From JBBDJG01 sp040880005 (GTDB lineage: Bacteria > Actinomycetota > Thermoleophilia > Solirubrobacterales > JBBDJG01): a stretch of 46,699 nt of DNA. Shown one piece after another: positions 12,387-20,531 of this stretch; position 1 is the stretch's first letter, and the number at the start of each line of letters is the position of its first letter. The position numbers and the translations under genes are program-made. The stretch is from positions 1-46,699 of the forward strand of contig JBBDJG010000004.1 in NCBI GenBank assembly GCA_040880005.1, in the 5' to 3' direction. The notes beneath the pieces were generated by a model that was not told the origin of the DNA, made no database searches, and saw only the letters and a program-made list of their open reading frames with translations.

Positions 12387-12447
12387 ATTGCCCCAAGCGG
12401 CCGAAGTAACTCCCTGAACCCAGACCCAACCCACGCCAGACGACCTC

Positions 12448-14553
12448 ATGCCACGAAATATCGAACTGGAAAAGCTCCGCAACATCGGCATCATGGCGCA
12501 CATCGACGCCGGTAAGACGACGACCACCGAGCGCATCCTCTACTACACCGGTCGCACCCACAAGATCGGCGAGGTGCACGAGGGCGCTGCCGTCATGGAT
12601 TGGATGGAGCAGGAGCAGGAGCGTGGCATCACGATCACGTCGGCGGCGACGGCGTGTGAATGGAAGGACCACCGCATCAACATCATCGACACGCCGGGTC
12701 ATGTCGACTTCACCGTCGAGGTCGAGCGCTCGCTGAGGGTGCTGGACGGCGCGATTGCGCTGTTCGACTCGCAGGCGGGGGTCGAGCCGCAGTCGGAGAC
12801 CGTGTGGCGGCAGGCCGACAAGTACAAGGTCCCGCGCATCGCCTACATCAACAAGATGGACAAGGTCGGTGCCGACTTCAACCAGGCCGTCAAGACGATG
12901 CGCGACCGTCTCGGTGCGCACCCGCTCCCCGTCCAGCTTCCGATCGGCGCGGAGGGCACCTTCACCGGCGTCGTCGATCTGATCACCGAGAAGGCTCTGG
13001 TGTGGAAGGACGAGCTAGGCACCGAGTGGGACGAGCAGGGCATCCCGGCCGAGCTGGCCGAGGCCGCGCACGACGCCCGCACCCATCTGATCGAAGCCTG
13101 CGCCGACTACGACGACGAGCTGATGGAGGTCTACCTCGCCGACCAGGAGATCTCGCCGGAGCGCATCCGAAAGGCGTTGCGCCAGGCGACGCTCGACACG
13201 AAGGTGACGCCGGTTCTGTGCGGTTCGAGCTTCAAGAACAAGGGCGTGCAGCCGCTGCTAGACGCCGTGATCGATTTCCTTCCCTCGCCGCTGGACGTTC
13301 TTCCGGTCAAGGGCCTCGAGCCGGTCAAGGGTGGCGAGGATCGCAAGGCAACGCGCGAGGCCGACGACTCGGAGCCTTTCGCCGCGCTTGCGTTCAAGGT
13401 CATGGCCGACCCCTACGTCGGCAAGCTGACCTACTTCCGCACGTACTCGGGCTCGCTCGAGGCGGGCGACAAGGTCCTCAACGTGTCGACCGGGCGGATC
13501 GAGCGCATCGGCCGCATCCTCGAGATGCACGCCAACCACCGCGAAGAAAGGGAAGAGATCTACACCGGCGACATCGTTGCCGGAGTTGGCCTCAAGAAGA
13601 CCTCCACCGGCGACACGCTGTGCGATCCGAACCATCAGATCAAGCTCGAGATGATCGAGTTTCCCGAACCGGTGATCTCGATCGCGATCGAGCCCAAGAC
13701 GAAGGTCGACCAGGAAAAGCTCAGCACGTCGCTCGCGCGCCTGGCCGAGGAGGACCCGACCTTCCAGGTGCGCTCCGACGAGGAGACCGGCCAGACGCTG
13801 ATCTCGGGCATGGGCGAGCTGCACCTCGAGGTGATCGTCGACCGCATGTTGCGCGAGTTCAAGGTCGGCGCCAACGTCGGGCGGCCCCAGGTCGCCTACC
13901 GTGAGACGGTCACCAAGCCGGTCGAGAAGGTCGAAGGCAGGTTCGTGCGCCAGACCGGTGGCCGCGGTCAGTACGGCCACGCCGTCATCAACCTCGAGCC
14001 GGCCCCGGGCGAGGGCTTCGACTTCGTGAACAAGATCAAGGGCGGAAGGATCCCGACCGAGTTCATCCCCGCCGTCGAACAGGGCATCGAGGAGGCGATG
14101 GAGTCCGGCGTCAAGGCCGGCTACCCGATCGTCGATGTCCGTGTGACGCTCACCGACGGCTCCTCACACGATGTCGACTCCTCTGAGATGGCGTTCAAGG
14201 TTGCGGGCTCGATGGCCTTTCAGGAGGCTGCCAAACGGGCCAAGCCGGTCCTGCTGGAGCCGGTCATGTCCGTGGAGGTCGTCACCCCGGAGGAATACAT
14301 GGGAGACGCGATCGGGGACCTCAACCGGCGCCGGGGTCGCGTCGAAGGCATGGAGCCTCGCGGCAACGCTCAGGTGGTGACCGCCTACGTGCCGCTGGCC
14401 GAGATGTTCGGCTACGCGACCGACCTGCGATCTCAGACGCAGGGCAGGGCCACATACACGATGCAGTTCGATCGCTACGAAGAGGTACCCTCGAGCGTGG
14501 CCGAGGAGATTGTCGAGCACAGAGCCGGTACTCCGGTTGCGGCTGGCGCGTGA
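12448..14553 (+). CDS. fusA: Translation elongation factor G
   Basis: EF-G is the GTPase that drives translocation and, with RRF, ribosome recycling. It has 701 residues with the P-loop AHIDAGKTT (17-25), switch motif RGITITSAAT, G3 DTPGHVDF and G4 NKMD, then domains II-V, including the domain IV segment GGRGQYGHAVINLEPAP that enters the decoding site. The C-terminal YATDLRSQTQGRATYTMQFDRYEEVP is typical. The ATG has no recognisable Shine-Dalgarno. tuf follows after 152 bases with a separate promoter-like box, so the two genes may be partly uncoupled. Confidence 0.99.
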   Translation: MPRNIELEKLRNIGIMAHIDAGKTTTTERILYYTGRTHKIGEVHEGAAVMDWMEQEQERGITITSAATACEWKDHRINIIDTPGHVDFTVEVERSLRVLDGAIALFDSQAGVEPQSETVWRQADKYKVPRIAYINKMDKVGADFNQAVKTMRDRLGAHPLPVQLPIGAEGTFTGVVDLITEKALVWKDELGTEWDEQGIPAELAEAAHDARTHLIEACADYDDELMEVYLADQEISPERIRKALRQATLDTKVTPVLCGSSFKNKGVQPLLDAVIDFLPSPLDVLPVKGLEPVKGGEDRKATREADDSEPFAALAFKVMADPYVGKLTYFRTYSGSLEAGDKVLNVSTGRIERIGRILEMHANHREEREEIYTGDIVAGVGLKKTSTGDTLCDPNHQIKLEMIEFPEPVISIAIEPKTKVDQEKLSTSLARLAEEDPTFQVRSDEETGQTLISGMGELHLEVIVDRMLREFKVGANVGRPQVAYRETVTKPVEKVEGRFVRQTGGRGQYGHAVINLEPAPGEGFDFVNKIKGGRIPTEFIPAVEQGIEEAMESGVKAGYPIVDVRVTLTDGSSHDVDSSEMAFKVAGSMAFQEAAKRAKPVLLEPVMSVEVVTPEEYMGDAIGDLNRRRGRVEGMEPRGNAQVVTAYVPLAEMFGYATDLRSQTQGRATYTMQFDRYEEVPSSVAEEIVEHRAGTPVAAGA

Positions 14554-14590
14554 AACACGGGCCGATTCTGCCGCCAAGGCCAATTCCAGC

Positions 14591-14705
14591 TATATTTTCG
14601 CGGTTGCCCTCCGGGAGGCCCGCCCCGCGCGACCTCCGGCTGGGTAGTCCCCGGTCGTCGGACGTAAGAAGACTTCACATATCCACGATGTAAGGAGCGA
14701 GGACA
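14591..14705 (+). promoter_or_regulatory. tuf promoter -10 and leader
   Basis: TATATT (14591-14596, within AGCTATATTTTCG) is a good -10 box, and no matching -35 was found. The ~100-base leader contains a CCTCC-GGGAGG hairpin and a CTGGGTAGT segment that echoes GTGGGTAGT in the rpmJ leader. It ends with a strong AAGGAG (14692-14697) nine bases before the tuf TTG. Confidence 0.4.
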
Positions 14706-15890
14706 TTGTCGAAGGAGAAATTCGAGCGCGATAAGCCACACGTAAACGTCGGCACGATCGGTCACATCGACCACGGCAAGACGACGCTCACCGCTGCCCT
14801 CACAAAGGTCCTGGCCGAGCAGGGCATGGCCGAGGAAACCGCCTTCGACCAGATCGACAAGGCTCCCGAGGAGAAGGAGCGGGGCATCACGATCGCGACC
14901 GCCCACGTCGAGTACTCGACCGACAAGCGCCACTACGCGCATGTTGACTGCCCGGGGCACGCCGACTACATCAAGAACATGATCACCGGCGCCGCGCAGA
15001 TGGACGGCGCAATCCTGGTCGTCTCGGCTGCGGACGGCCCGATGCCGCAGACTCGCGAGCACGTGCTGCTCGCGCGGCAGGTGAACGTTCCATACATCGT
15101 CGTGTTCCTCAACAAGATCGATCAGGTCGATGATCCTGAGCTGCTCGAGCTGGTCGAGGTCGAGGTGCGCGAGCTGCTGTCGAACTACGACTTCCCCGGC
15201 GACGACGTGCCGGTCGTCAAGGGCTCGGCGCTGAAGGCGCTCGAGGGCGACGAGGACGCGAAGAAGCAGATCCTCGAGTTGACGGCTGCGCTCGACGACT
15301 ACATTCCCGAGCCGGTGCGAGAGCTGGACAAGCCGTTCCTGATGCCCGTCGAGGACGTGTTCACGATCACCGGCCGCGGGACCGTCGCGACCGGTCGCAT
15401 CGAGCAGGGCAAGGTCAACGTGAGCGACGAGGTCGAGCTGGTCGGCATCAAAGACACCAGCAAGACGGTCGTGACCGGTGTCGAGATGTTCCGCAAGGAG
15501 CTGGACGAAGGCCACGCGGGCGACAACGCCGGCCTGCTGCTGCGAGGAACCAAGCGGGAGGACATCGAGCGCGGACAGGTGCTTGCCAAGCCCGGCTCGA
15601 TCACGCCGCACACCAAGTTCAACGCCGAGGTGTACTGCCTGACCAAGGAAGAGGGTGGGCGGCACACGCCTTTCTTCAACGGCTACCGGCCGCAGTTCTA
15701 TTTCCGCACGACTGACGTGACGGGAGTGGTCACGCTGCCCGGCGGTCAGGAGATGGTGATGCCCGGCGACAACACCCAGATGGAGATCGAGTTGATTCAG
15801 CCGATCGCCATGGTCGAGCAGCTGCGATTCGCGATCCGCGAGGGCGGTCGAACCGTAGGCTCGGGGGTCGTGACCAAGATAAATGAGTAA
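14706..15890 (+). CDS. tuf: Translation elongation factor Tu
   Basis: EF-Tu delivers aminoacyl-tRNA to the ribosome as a GTP complex. It has 394 residues with the P-loop GHIDHGKTT (19-27), switch I KERGITIATAHVEY, DCPGHADY, NKID and SALK motifs. Domains II and III follow, including GRGTVATGRIEQG and the C-terminal AIREGGRTVGSGVVTKINE. The start is TTG with AAGGAG upstream. The TAA stop is also the target of a 162-bp inverted-repeat insertion, with the tuf terminator now lying beyond it. Confidence 0.99.
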   Translation: MSKEKFERDKPHVNVGTIGHIDHGKTTLTAALTKVLAEQGMAEETAFDQIDKAPEEKERGITIATAHVEYSTDKRHYAHVDCPGHADYIKNMITGAAQMDGAILVVSAADGPMPQTREHVLLARQVNVPYIVVFLNKIDQVDDPELLELVEVEVRELLSNYDFPGDDVPVVKGSALKALEGDEDAKKQILELTAALDDYIPEPVRELDKPFLMPVEDVFTITGRGTVATGRIEQGKVNVSDEVELVGIKDTSKTVVTGVEMFRKELDEGHAGDNAGLLLRGTKREDIERGQVLAKPGSITPHTKFNAEVYCLTKEEGGRHTPFFNGYRPQFYFRTTDVTGVVTLPGGQEMVMPGDNTQMEIELIQPIAMVEQLRFAIREGGRTVGSGVVTKINE

Positions 15891-16052
15891 GAACGTGTTT
15901 GAAAATCCCCCGCGCACGTCTGGCAGCGCCGGATCGTCGCGGATGCTTCGTCTTCGGTCGGGGCAATGGCGCTGCCATTGCACCCTCCCTGCATCCTCGC
16001 CTCGCTCGACCCGGCGCTGCCAGCCGCCCACGCGGGATTCCCAAACACGTTC
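15891..16052. mobile_element. MITE-like inverted-repeat insertion after tuf
   Basis: A 162-bp non-coding element with ends GAACGTGTTTG and CAAACACGTTC. The outer 43 bases on each side match as inverted repeats at 35 positions, and the centre is a perfect hairpin (GCAATGGC-GCT-GCCATTGC, 15963-15981). It is flanked by TAA on both sides (15888-15890 and 16053-16055), as expected from a 3-bp target duplication; the first TAA is the tuf stop codon. The tuf terminator begins right after the second copy. The ends and TNA-type target recall IS5-family (IS1031-like) elements, but no transposase is present, so a MITE mobilised in trans is inferred. Confidence 0.65.
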
Positions 16053-16056
16053 TAAG

Positions 16057-16082
16057 AGAGGCCGCCTCGGGGCGGCCTCTTT
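16057..16082 (+). terminator. Intrinsic terminator of tuf
   Basis: AGAGGCCGCC (16057-16066), loop TCGG, GGCGGCCTCT (16071-16080), then TT form a perfect 10-bp stem followed by a short T run (TTTGGATTT). It closes the str cluster transcript after tuf and is displaced 162 bases from the stop codon by the insertion. Confidence 0.85.
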
Positions 16083-16226
16083 GGATTTCAGGTGCGGCGA
16101 ATCCGCCTGATATCCAGAAGCAAGCAGAGAAGCTTTTACTAGATACGACTTCTGGGGCGGGGCCCGGTGGCTTCGCCCCTCTTGCGCCCAGTGGGGCAAA
16201 GAATCGGGACTGGACCTAGATTTCAG
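16083..16226 (+). promoter_or_regulatory. S10 operon promoter/leader region
   Basis: This spacer follows the tuf terminator and precedes rpsJ, so the S10 promoter should lie here. TACTAG/TAGATA (16137-16145, in CTTTTACTAGATACG) is a plausible -10 with no clear -35. Downstream, GGGGC (in GGGGCGGGGCCCGGTGG) can pair with GCCCC near 16176-16180, a candidate leader hairpin. No recognised r-protein leader consensus was seen. Confidence 0.35.
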
Positions 16227-16547
16227 ATGGCGACAATCGCACAGAACAAGATCCGAATCCGGCTCAAGGCCTATGACCACGAGGCCATAGACCGGGCTGC
16301 CGCCGAGATCGTTGACACCGCCGAGCGCACCGGAGCGACGGTGTCCGGTCCCGTTCCACTCCCTACCGAGAAGAACGTATATGTGGTGATCCGCTCGCCG
16401 TTCAAGGACAAGGACTCTCGCGAGCACTTCGAGATCCGCACGCACAAGCGGTTGATAGACATCCATCAGCCGACGCCCAAGACCGTGGACTCGCTTCAGC
16501 GGCTGGACCATCTGCCGTCCGGGGTCAACATCGAGATCAGGCTTTAG
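16227..16547 (+). CDS. rpsJ: 30S ribosomal protein S10
   Basis: First gene of the S10 cluster. S10 is part of the 30S head and doubles as NusE in antitermination. The protein has 106 residues, the normal length, starting MATIAQNKIRIRLKAYDHEAID and ending SGVNIEIRL, with GPVPLPTEKNVYVVIRSPFKDKDSREHFEIRTHKRLIDI in the middle. The open frame reaches further upstream (to 16167), but the family alignment sets the start at ATG 16227. The Shine-Dalgarno is weak. The TAG stop overlaps the rplC GTG by one base (TAGTG). Confidence 0.98.
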   Translation: MATIAQNKIRIRLKAYDHEAIDRAAAEIVDTAERTGATVSGPVPLPTEKNVYVVIRSPFKDKDSREHFEIRTHKRLIDIHQPTPKTVDSLQRLDHLPSGVNIEIRL

Positions 16548-17182
16548 TGGCCATGACGGGCATCATCGGGCGCAAGATCGGCATGACACAGCTCTTCACC
16601 GAGGATGGCGAGCGTGTGCCGGTGACCGTGATCGAGGCCGGCCCGTGCGCAGTGACGGCGGTGCGCGAGCCTGAGCGCGACGGCTACGGCGCGGTTCAGC
16701 TCGCTTTTGGCGAGGTTGCCGAGAAGCGCCTCACCAAGCCGGCGCTCGGCCACCTCAAGAAAGCAGGCGCTCCTTCGTCGCGCCACCTTGCCGAGTTCAG
16801 GCTGCCAAAACAGGACGACTCGAGCGAGCCGCCGAAGATCGGGGACCAGGTGACCGTCGAGGCGTTCGAGCCCGGGCAGACCGTCAAGGTCAGTGGAACT
16901 TCGAAGGGCAAGGGTTTCCAGGGCACGATCAAGCGCCACGGGGCCCATCGCGGACCGGTGAGTCACGGCTCCCACAATGTGCGGGCACCGGGCTCGATCG
17001 GCGCCAGCGCGACGCCGTCCCGCGTTTTTCCAGGCAAGCGCATGCCGGGCCAGACCGGCAGCGTCAGGGTCACGCAGCGCGGCTTGAAGGTCGTCGAGAT
17101 CGACGCGAACAGGCACCTGCTGCTGGTGAGGGGGGCGGTGCCGGGCCCGAGCGGCGCGGTGGTGGAGGTTCGCAGCGAATGA
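16547..17182 (+). CDS. rplC: 50S ribosomal protein L3
   Basis: L3 starts 50S assembly and reaches toward the peptidyl-transferase centre. It has about 211 residues: GIIGRKIGMTQLF at the N-terminus, and the loop GTSKGKGFQGTIKRHGAHRGPVSHGSHN...GSIGASATPSRVFPGKRMPGQTG, which contains the Gln used by PrmB-type methylation. The GTG at 16547 overlaps the rpsJ stop; ATG 16553 is an equally possible start two codons in. It overlaps rplD by ATGA. Confidence 0.97.
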   Translation: MAMTGIIGRKIGMTQLFTEDGERVPVTVIEAGPCAVTAVREPERDGYGAVQLAFGEVAEKRLTKPALGHLKKAGAPSSRHLAEFRLPKQDDSSEPPKIGDQVTVEAFEPGQTVKVSGTSKGKGFQGTIKRHGAHRGPVSHGSHNVRAPGSIGASATPSRVFPGKRMPGQTGSVRVTQRGLKVVEIDANRHLLLVRGAVPGPSGAVVEVRSE

Positions 17183-17841
17183 GCCCGGCGATGAAGGCGC
17201 CGAAGCTGTCCGGACAGGGCAGCATCGACCTGCCCGCGAACGTGTTCGGCGAGCGCTTCCACGAGGGCGTTGTCTATGAGGCCGTGAGAGCCGAGCAGCT
17301 CGCGCGACGTCGCGGAACGGCCGCGACCAAGACGCGCGCGCAGGCATCCGGCGGAGGCGCCAAGCCATGGCGGCAGAAAGGCACCGGCCGCGCGCGCATC
17401 GGGTCGATCCGGGCTCCACATTGGACCGGCGGCGGCGTCGCCTTCGGCCCGGCGCCGCGGAGCTACACGGTGAAGATAAATCGCAAGGCGCGCAAGCGGG
17501 CGCTACGCGCGGCGTTGTCCGTTCACGCCGAGCGTGGCTCGATTGCTGTCGTCGAGGCATCGAGCTTCACCGAGCCGGCCACCGGTACGGCGGCGGACGC
17601 GCTGGACTCCTGGACTTCCGACTTCCCGGTGCTGGTCTTGCTCGTTGACGAGGAGATCGACTGTGCGAAATCATTCCGCAACATCGCGGGCGTGGATGTG
17701 CTCGAAGCAGCGGACGCAGGCGTCGTGGACGTGCTCGCCGCGGCAGCGCTGATCGCGTCGCCGGCGGCGCTCGAGAAGCTCGCGAGGCTCGCGAACGAGG
17801 AACCTGCGGGTGCGCTGGGATCGAAGGGCGGCGGTGGCTGA
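17179..17841 (+). CDS. rplD: 50S ribosomal protein L4
   Basis: L4 binds 23S rRNA, lines the exit tunnel with its long loop and, in E. coli, represses the S10 operon. It has 220 residues with the tunnel loop RRGTAATKTRAQASGGGAKPWRQKGTGRARIGSIRAPHWTGGGVAFGP conserved. A Gly-rich C-terminal tail (GALGSKGGGG) is added. The start overlaps rplC (ATGA); a second ATG four codons in (17191) is possible. It is followed by rplW with a TGATG junction. Confidence 0.97.
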   Translation: MSPAMKAPKLSGQGSIDLPANVFGERFHEGVVYEAVRAEQLARRRGTAATKTRAQASGGGAKPWRQKGTGRARIGSIRAPHWTGGGVAFGPAPRSYTVKINRKARKRALRAALSVHAERGSIAVVEASSFTEPATGTAADALDSWTSDFPVLVLLVDEEIDCAKSFRNIAGVDVLEAADAGVVDVLAAAALIASPAALEKLARLANEEPAGALGSKGGGG

Positions 17842-18143
17842 TGCACGCCCGCGAAATAGTCATTCGCCCCGTCGTGTCGGAGAAGAGCTACGCCCTGATC
17901 GCGCAGAGCAAGTACACGTTCCGCGTGCATCCTGGCGCGCACAAGACCCAGATTCGGCATGCGATCGAGGAGATCTTCGACGTGACCGTGGTGGACGTGC
18001 GTACGATGAAGCTGAAGCCCAAGCCGAAGCGACGACGCTTTTGGGAGTCGGGCGGCACTCGTTCCTGGAAGAAGGCGATCGTCGAGCTGGCGCCGGGCGA
18101 CCGGATCGACCTGTTCGAGGGAGCCGCCGCGGCGGAGGATTGA
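17841..18143 (+). CDS. rplW: 50S ribosomal protein L23
   Basis: L23 sits at the exit-tunnel rim and docks trigger factor and SRP. It has 100 residues: REIVIRPVVSEKSYALIAQSKYTFRVHPGAHKTQIRHAIEEIFDVTVVDVRTMKLKPK is the standard fold, and RFWESGGTRSWKKAIVELAPGDRIDLFEGA closes it. The ATG overlaps the rplD stop codon by one base. Confidence 0.97.
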   Translation: MHAREIVIRPVVSEKSYALIAQSKYTFRVHPGAHKTQIRHAIEEIFDVTVVDVRTMKLKPKPKRRRFWESGGTRSWKKAIVELAPGDRIDLFEGAAAAED

Positions 18144-18152
18144 TTTAGAGGC

Positions 18153-19001
18153 ATGCCTGTAAAAAAGCACAAGCCGACCTCGCCCGGACGCCGCTTCTCG
18201 ACGTGGCTCGTTCGGGAGGAAGTCACCAAGAGCAAGCCGGAGAAGCGTCTGGCCAAGGGCAAGACCTCGAGCGGCGGGCGCAACTCCGCCGGCCGCGTTA
18301 CGAGCCGTCACCGTGGCGGCGGCGCGAAGCGCAAGCACCGCGCGATCGACTTCAAGCGCCTCAAGGACGGGGTGCCGGCGAAGGTGGCCGCGATCGAGTA
18401 CGACCCGAATCGCAGCGCGAACATCGCGCTGCTCCACTACCGCGACGGCGCGAAGAGTTACATCCTCGCGCCGCAGGGGCTTGCGGTCGGTGCCGAGGTG
18501 ATGTCGGGGCCGGAGGCCGAGATCTCGGTCGGCAACTGCCTGCCGCTGGAACGCGTCCCGACCGGCACCGTCGTGCACAACGTGGAGCTGGTACCGGGAC
18601 GCGGCGGTCAACTCGGCCGATCCGCCGGCGCCGCGATCCAGCTTGCGGCCAAGGAGGGTGCACTGGCGACCCTGCGCCTGCCCTCGAGCGAGATGCGCTT
18701 GGTCCCCGTCCGCGCTCGCGCGACGATCGGCACGATCGGCAACTCGGATCACGCCAACGTGTCGATCGGAAAGGCCGGACGCAACCGTCACAAGGGCATC
18801 CGTCCCCAGACTCGCGGCACTGCCATGAATCCCGTCGATCACCCGCACGGCGGCGGCGAGGGCAAGACGACCGCCGGCCGTCACCCGGTCACGCCGTGGG
18901 GAGTGCCCACGCTCGGCTACCGCACGCGCAAGAAGAACAAGCCGTCCAGCCGCTACATCGTACGCGGGCGCCGGCGGGGCAAGAGGGGGCGCAACCGCTG
19001 A
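18153..19001 (+). CDS. rplB: 50S ribosomal protein L2
   Basis: L2 is an ancient 23S rRNA-binding protein needed for subunit joining and peptidyl-transferase function. It has 282 residues: KKHKPTSPGRRFSTWLVREEV near the N-terminus, GRNSAGRVTSRHRGGGAKRKHRAIDFKR, and the catalytic-centre histidine region MNPVDHPHGGGEGKTTAGRHPVTPWGVPTLGYRTRKKNKPS. An AGAGG lies upstream of the ATG. The stop is shared with the rpsS ATG (TGATG). Confidence 0.98.
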   Translation: MPVKKHKPTSPGRRFSTWLVREEVTKSKPEKRLAKGKTSSGGRNSAGRVTSRHRGGGAKRKHRAIDFKRLKDGVPAKVAAIEYDPNRSANIALLHYRDGAKSYILAPQGLAVGAEVMSGPEAEISVGNCLPLERVPTGTVVHNVELVPGRGGQLGRSAGAAIQLAAKEGALATLRLPSSEMRLVPVRARATIGTIGNSDHANVSIGKAGRNRHKGIRPQTRGTAMNPVDHPHGGGEGKTTAGRHPVTPWGVPTLGYRTRKKNKPSSRYIVRGRRRGKRGRNR

Positions 19002-19285
19002 TGGGACGCTCGACCAAGAAGGGACCATTCGTCGAGGAGCGCCTCATGCAGCGCATCGCGCGGATGAACGAGAGCGGCGACAAGCAGATGGTCAAGACCT
19101 GGTCGCGCATGTCGACCGTCTTTCCCGAGATGGTGGGCCACACGATTGCGGTGCACGACGGGCGCAGGCACATTCCGGTTTTCGTGAGCGAGTCGATGGT
19201 CGGCCACAAGCTGGGCGAGTTCGCACCCACGCGCACGTTTCGGGGACATGCCGGCTCCGACAGAAGCGCGAGGGTGAAGGAGTAG
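19001..19285 (+). CDS. rpsS: 30S ribosomal protein S19
   Basis: S19 forms a complex with S13 in the 30S head, near the A-site tRNA. It has 94 residues beginning MGRSTKKGPFVEERLMQRI, with TWSRMSTVFPEMVGHTIAVHDGRRHIPVFVSESMVGHKLGEFAPTRTFRGH. A longer open frame exists upstream (to 18203), but the family start and the TGATG overlap with rplB fix ATG 19001. Confidence 0.98.
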   Translation: MGRSTKKGPFVEERLMQRIARMNESGDKQMVKTWSRMSTVFPEMVGHTIAVHDGRRHIPVFVSESMVGHKLGEFAPTRTFRGHAGSDRSARVKE

Positions 19286-19287
19286 TC

Positions 19288-19782
19288 GTGGCCGTTGAGC
19301 GCAAGCAACCGAATCGTGAAAAGAAAGACTCCGGTGCCGATGCGGCCAAGAAGCCGCCCGCCAAGAAGCCGGCCACGAAGAAGCCGGCCGCAAAGCTTCG
19401 GGCGACGCCCAAGCCCAAACCCGAACCCAAGGCCGCGATCGAGCGGCCAATCGTGCACGCGCAGGCAAAGTACGTGCGTTCCTCGGCACGAAAGGCGCGA
19501 CTGGTGATCGAGCACATCCGCGGCAAGTCGATCGACGATGCCCGGGCGGTGCTGCGGCACAGCCCGCGTGGGGTCGCCGGCCAGCTGGAGAAGCTGCTGG
19601 ACTCGGCGGTCGCCAACGCCGAGAACAACCATGAGCTGGTGGCAGACGATCTGTTCGTCAAGGAGGCGTTTGCCGACGAGGGCCCGACGCTGCGGCGCTT
19701 TCGGCCGCGCGCCCAGGGCCGAGCGACGCGCATTCGCAAACGCACCAGTCATCTGTCGATCAACCTGAGCACGCGGGAGTAG
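19288..19782 (+). CDS. rplV: 50S ribosomal protein L22 with Lys/Ala/Pro-rich N-terminal extension
   Basis: L22 lines the narrow part of the exit tunnel with its beta-hairpin. The core (about residue 54 on: IVHAQAKYVRSSARKARLVIEHIRGKSI... ending AQGRATRIRKRTSHLSINLSTRE) is complete. It is preceded by a ~50-residue basic tail with repeats such as KKPPAKKPATKKPAAK and PKPKPEPK, histone-H1-like in composition, giving 164 residues against about 110-130 usually. It starts at GTG two bases after rpsS; no start within the core is better supported. The tail would lie on the ribosome surface or contact rRNA (inferred). Confidence 0.95.
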   Translation: MAVERKQPNREKKDSGADAAKKPPAKKPATKKPAAKLRATPKPKPEPKAAIERPIVHAQAKYVRSSARKARLVIEHIRGKSIDDARAVLRHSPRGVAGQLEKLLDSAVANAENNHELVADDLFVKEAFADEGPTLRRFRPRAQGRATRIRKRTSHLSINLSTRE

Positions 19783-19784
19783 TA

Positions 19785-20531
19785 GTGGGCCAGAAAGTTC
19801 ATCCCGAAGGCTTCCGCGTCGGCTACATCCACGACTGGAAGTCGAGCTGGTTCAACGACCGCCACTTCGCCGACTACCTGTTCGAGGACGTCAAGATTCG
19901 CGAGCACATCGAGGGCAAGCTCAGTCACGCAGGGCTGTCCCAGATTCGCATCCGCAAGGACGCGAATGAAGTGACCGTAGACATTCACACGGCGCGGCCG
20001 GGCATCGTGATCGGGAAGTCGGGTACCGAGGTGGACGCGTTGCGGCGTGAGCTGCACAAGATGACCAGCAAGTCCGTTCGCGTGAACATTCTCGAGGTCA
20101 AGCGCCCGGAGCTGGACGCCAAGCTCGTCGCCCAGTCGATCGCCGAGCAGCTACAGAATCGTGTGGCGTTCCGGCGCGCGATGAAGCGCGCACTGACGTC
20201 GGCCATCCGCTCAGGGGCGAAGGGCGTCCGTGTCCAGGTGTCGGGACGCCTCGGTGGCGCAGAGATGTCGCGGACCGAGTTCTACTCCGAGGGTCGCGTG
20301 CCGCTGCACACATTGCGCGCCGACATCGACTATGGCTTTCACGAGGCTCGCACGACGTTCGGCCGGATCGGCGTCAAGTGCTGGATCAACAAGGGCGAGG
20401 TGATGCCCGAGGGTTACGGCAACAAGCCCGGCGTCGAAGCCCAGGACGGGCCCTCACCGCGTTGTGCGGCTCAGGGCGATCGCTCCGGCGGGCGTCCTCC
20501 GAGCGGCCGGCCAAGGGGGGGCCGCGGCTGA
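19785..20531 (+). CDS. rpsC: 30S ribosomal protein S3
   Basis: S3 shapes the mRNA entry channel and has helicase activity with S4 and S5. It has 248 residues starting at GTG: MGQKVHPEGFRVGYIHDWKSSWFNDRHFADYL, KH domain RPGIVIGKSGTEVDALRREL, and C-terminal domain RLGGAEMSRTEFYSEGRVPLHTLRADIDYGFHEARTTFGRIGVKCWINKGEVMPEG. The end (about residues 217-248) is a Gly/Pro/Arg-rich tail. The TGA overlaps the rplP ATG. Confidence 0.98.
   Translation: MGQKVHPEGFRVGYIHDWKSSWFNDRHFADYLFEDVKIREHIEGKLSHAGLSQIRIRKDANEVTVDIHTARPGIVIGKSGTEVDALRRELHKMTSKSVRVNILEVKRPELDAKLVAQSIAEQLQNRVAFRRAMKRALTSAIRSGAKGVRVQVSGRLGGAEMSRTEFYSEGRVPLHTLRADIDYGFHEARTTFGRIGVKCWINKGEVMPEGYGNKPGVEAQDGPSPRCAAQGDRSGGRPPSGRPRGGRG

Noticed and set aside
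15883..16219. Small open frames within the tuf insertion
   Set aside because: They read palindromic DNA, have no Shine-Dalgarno and no recognisable family.
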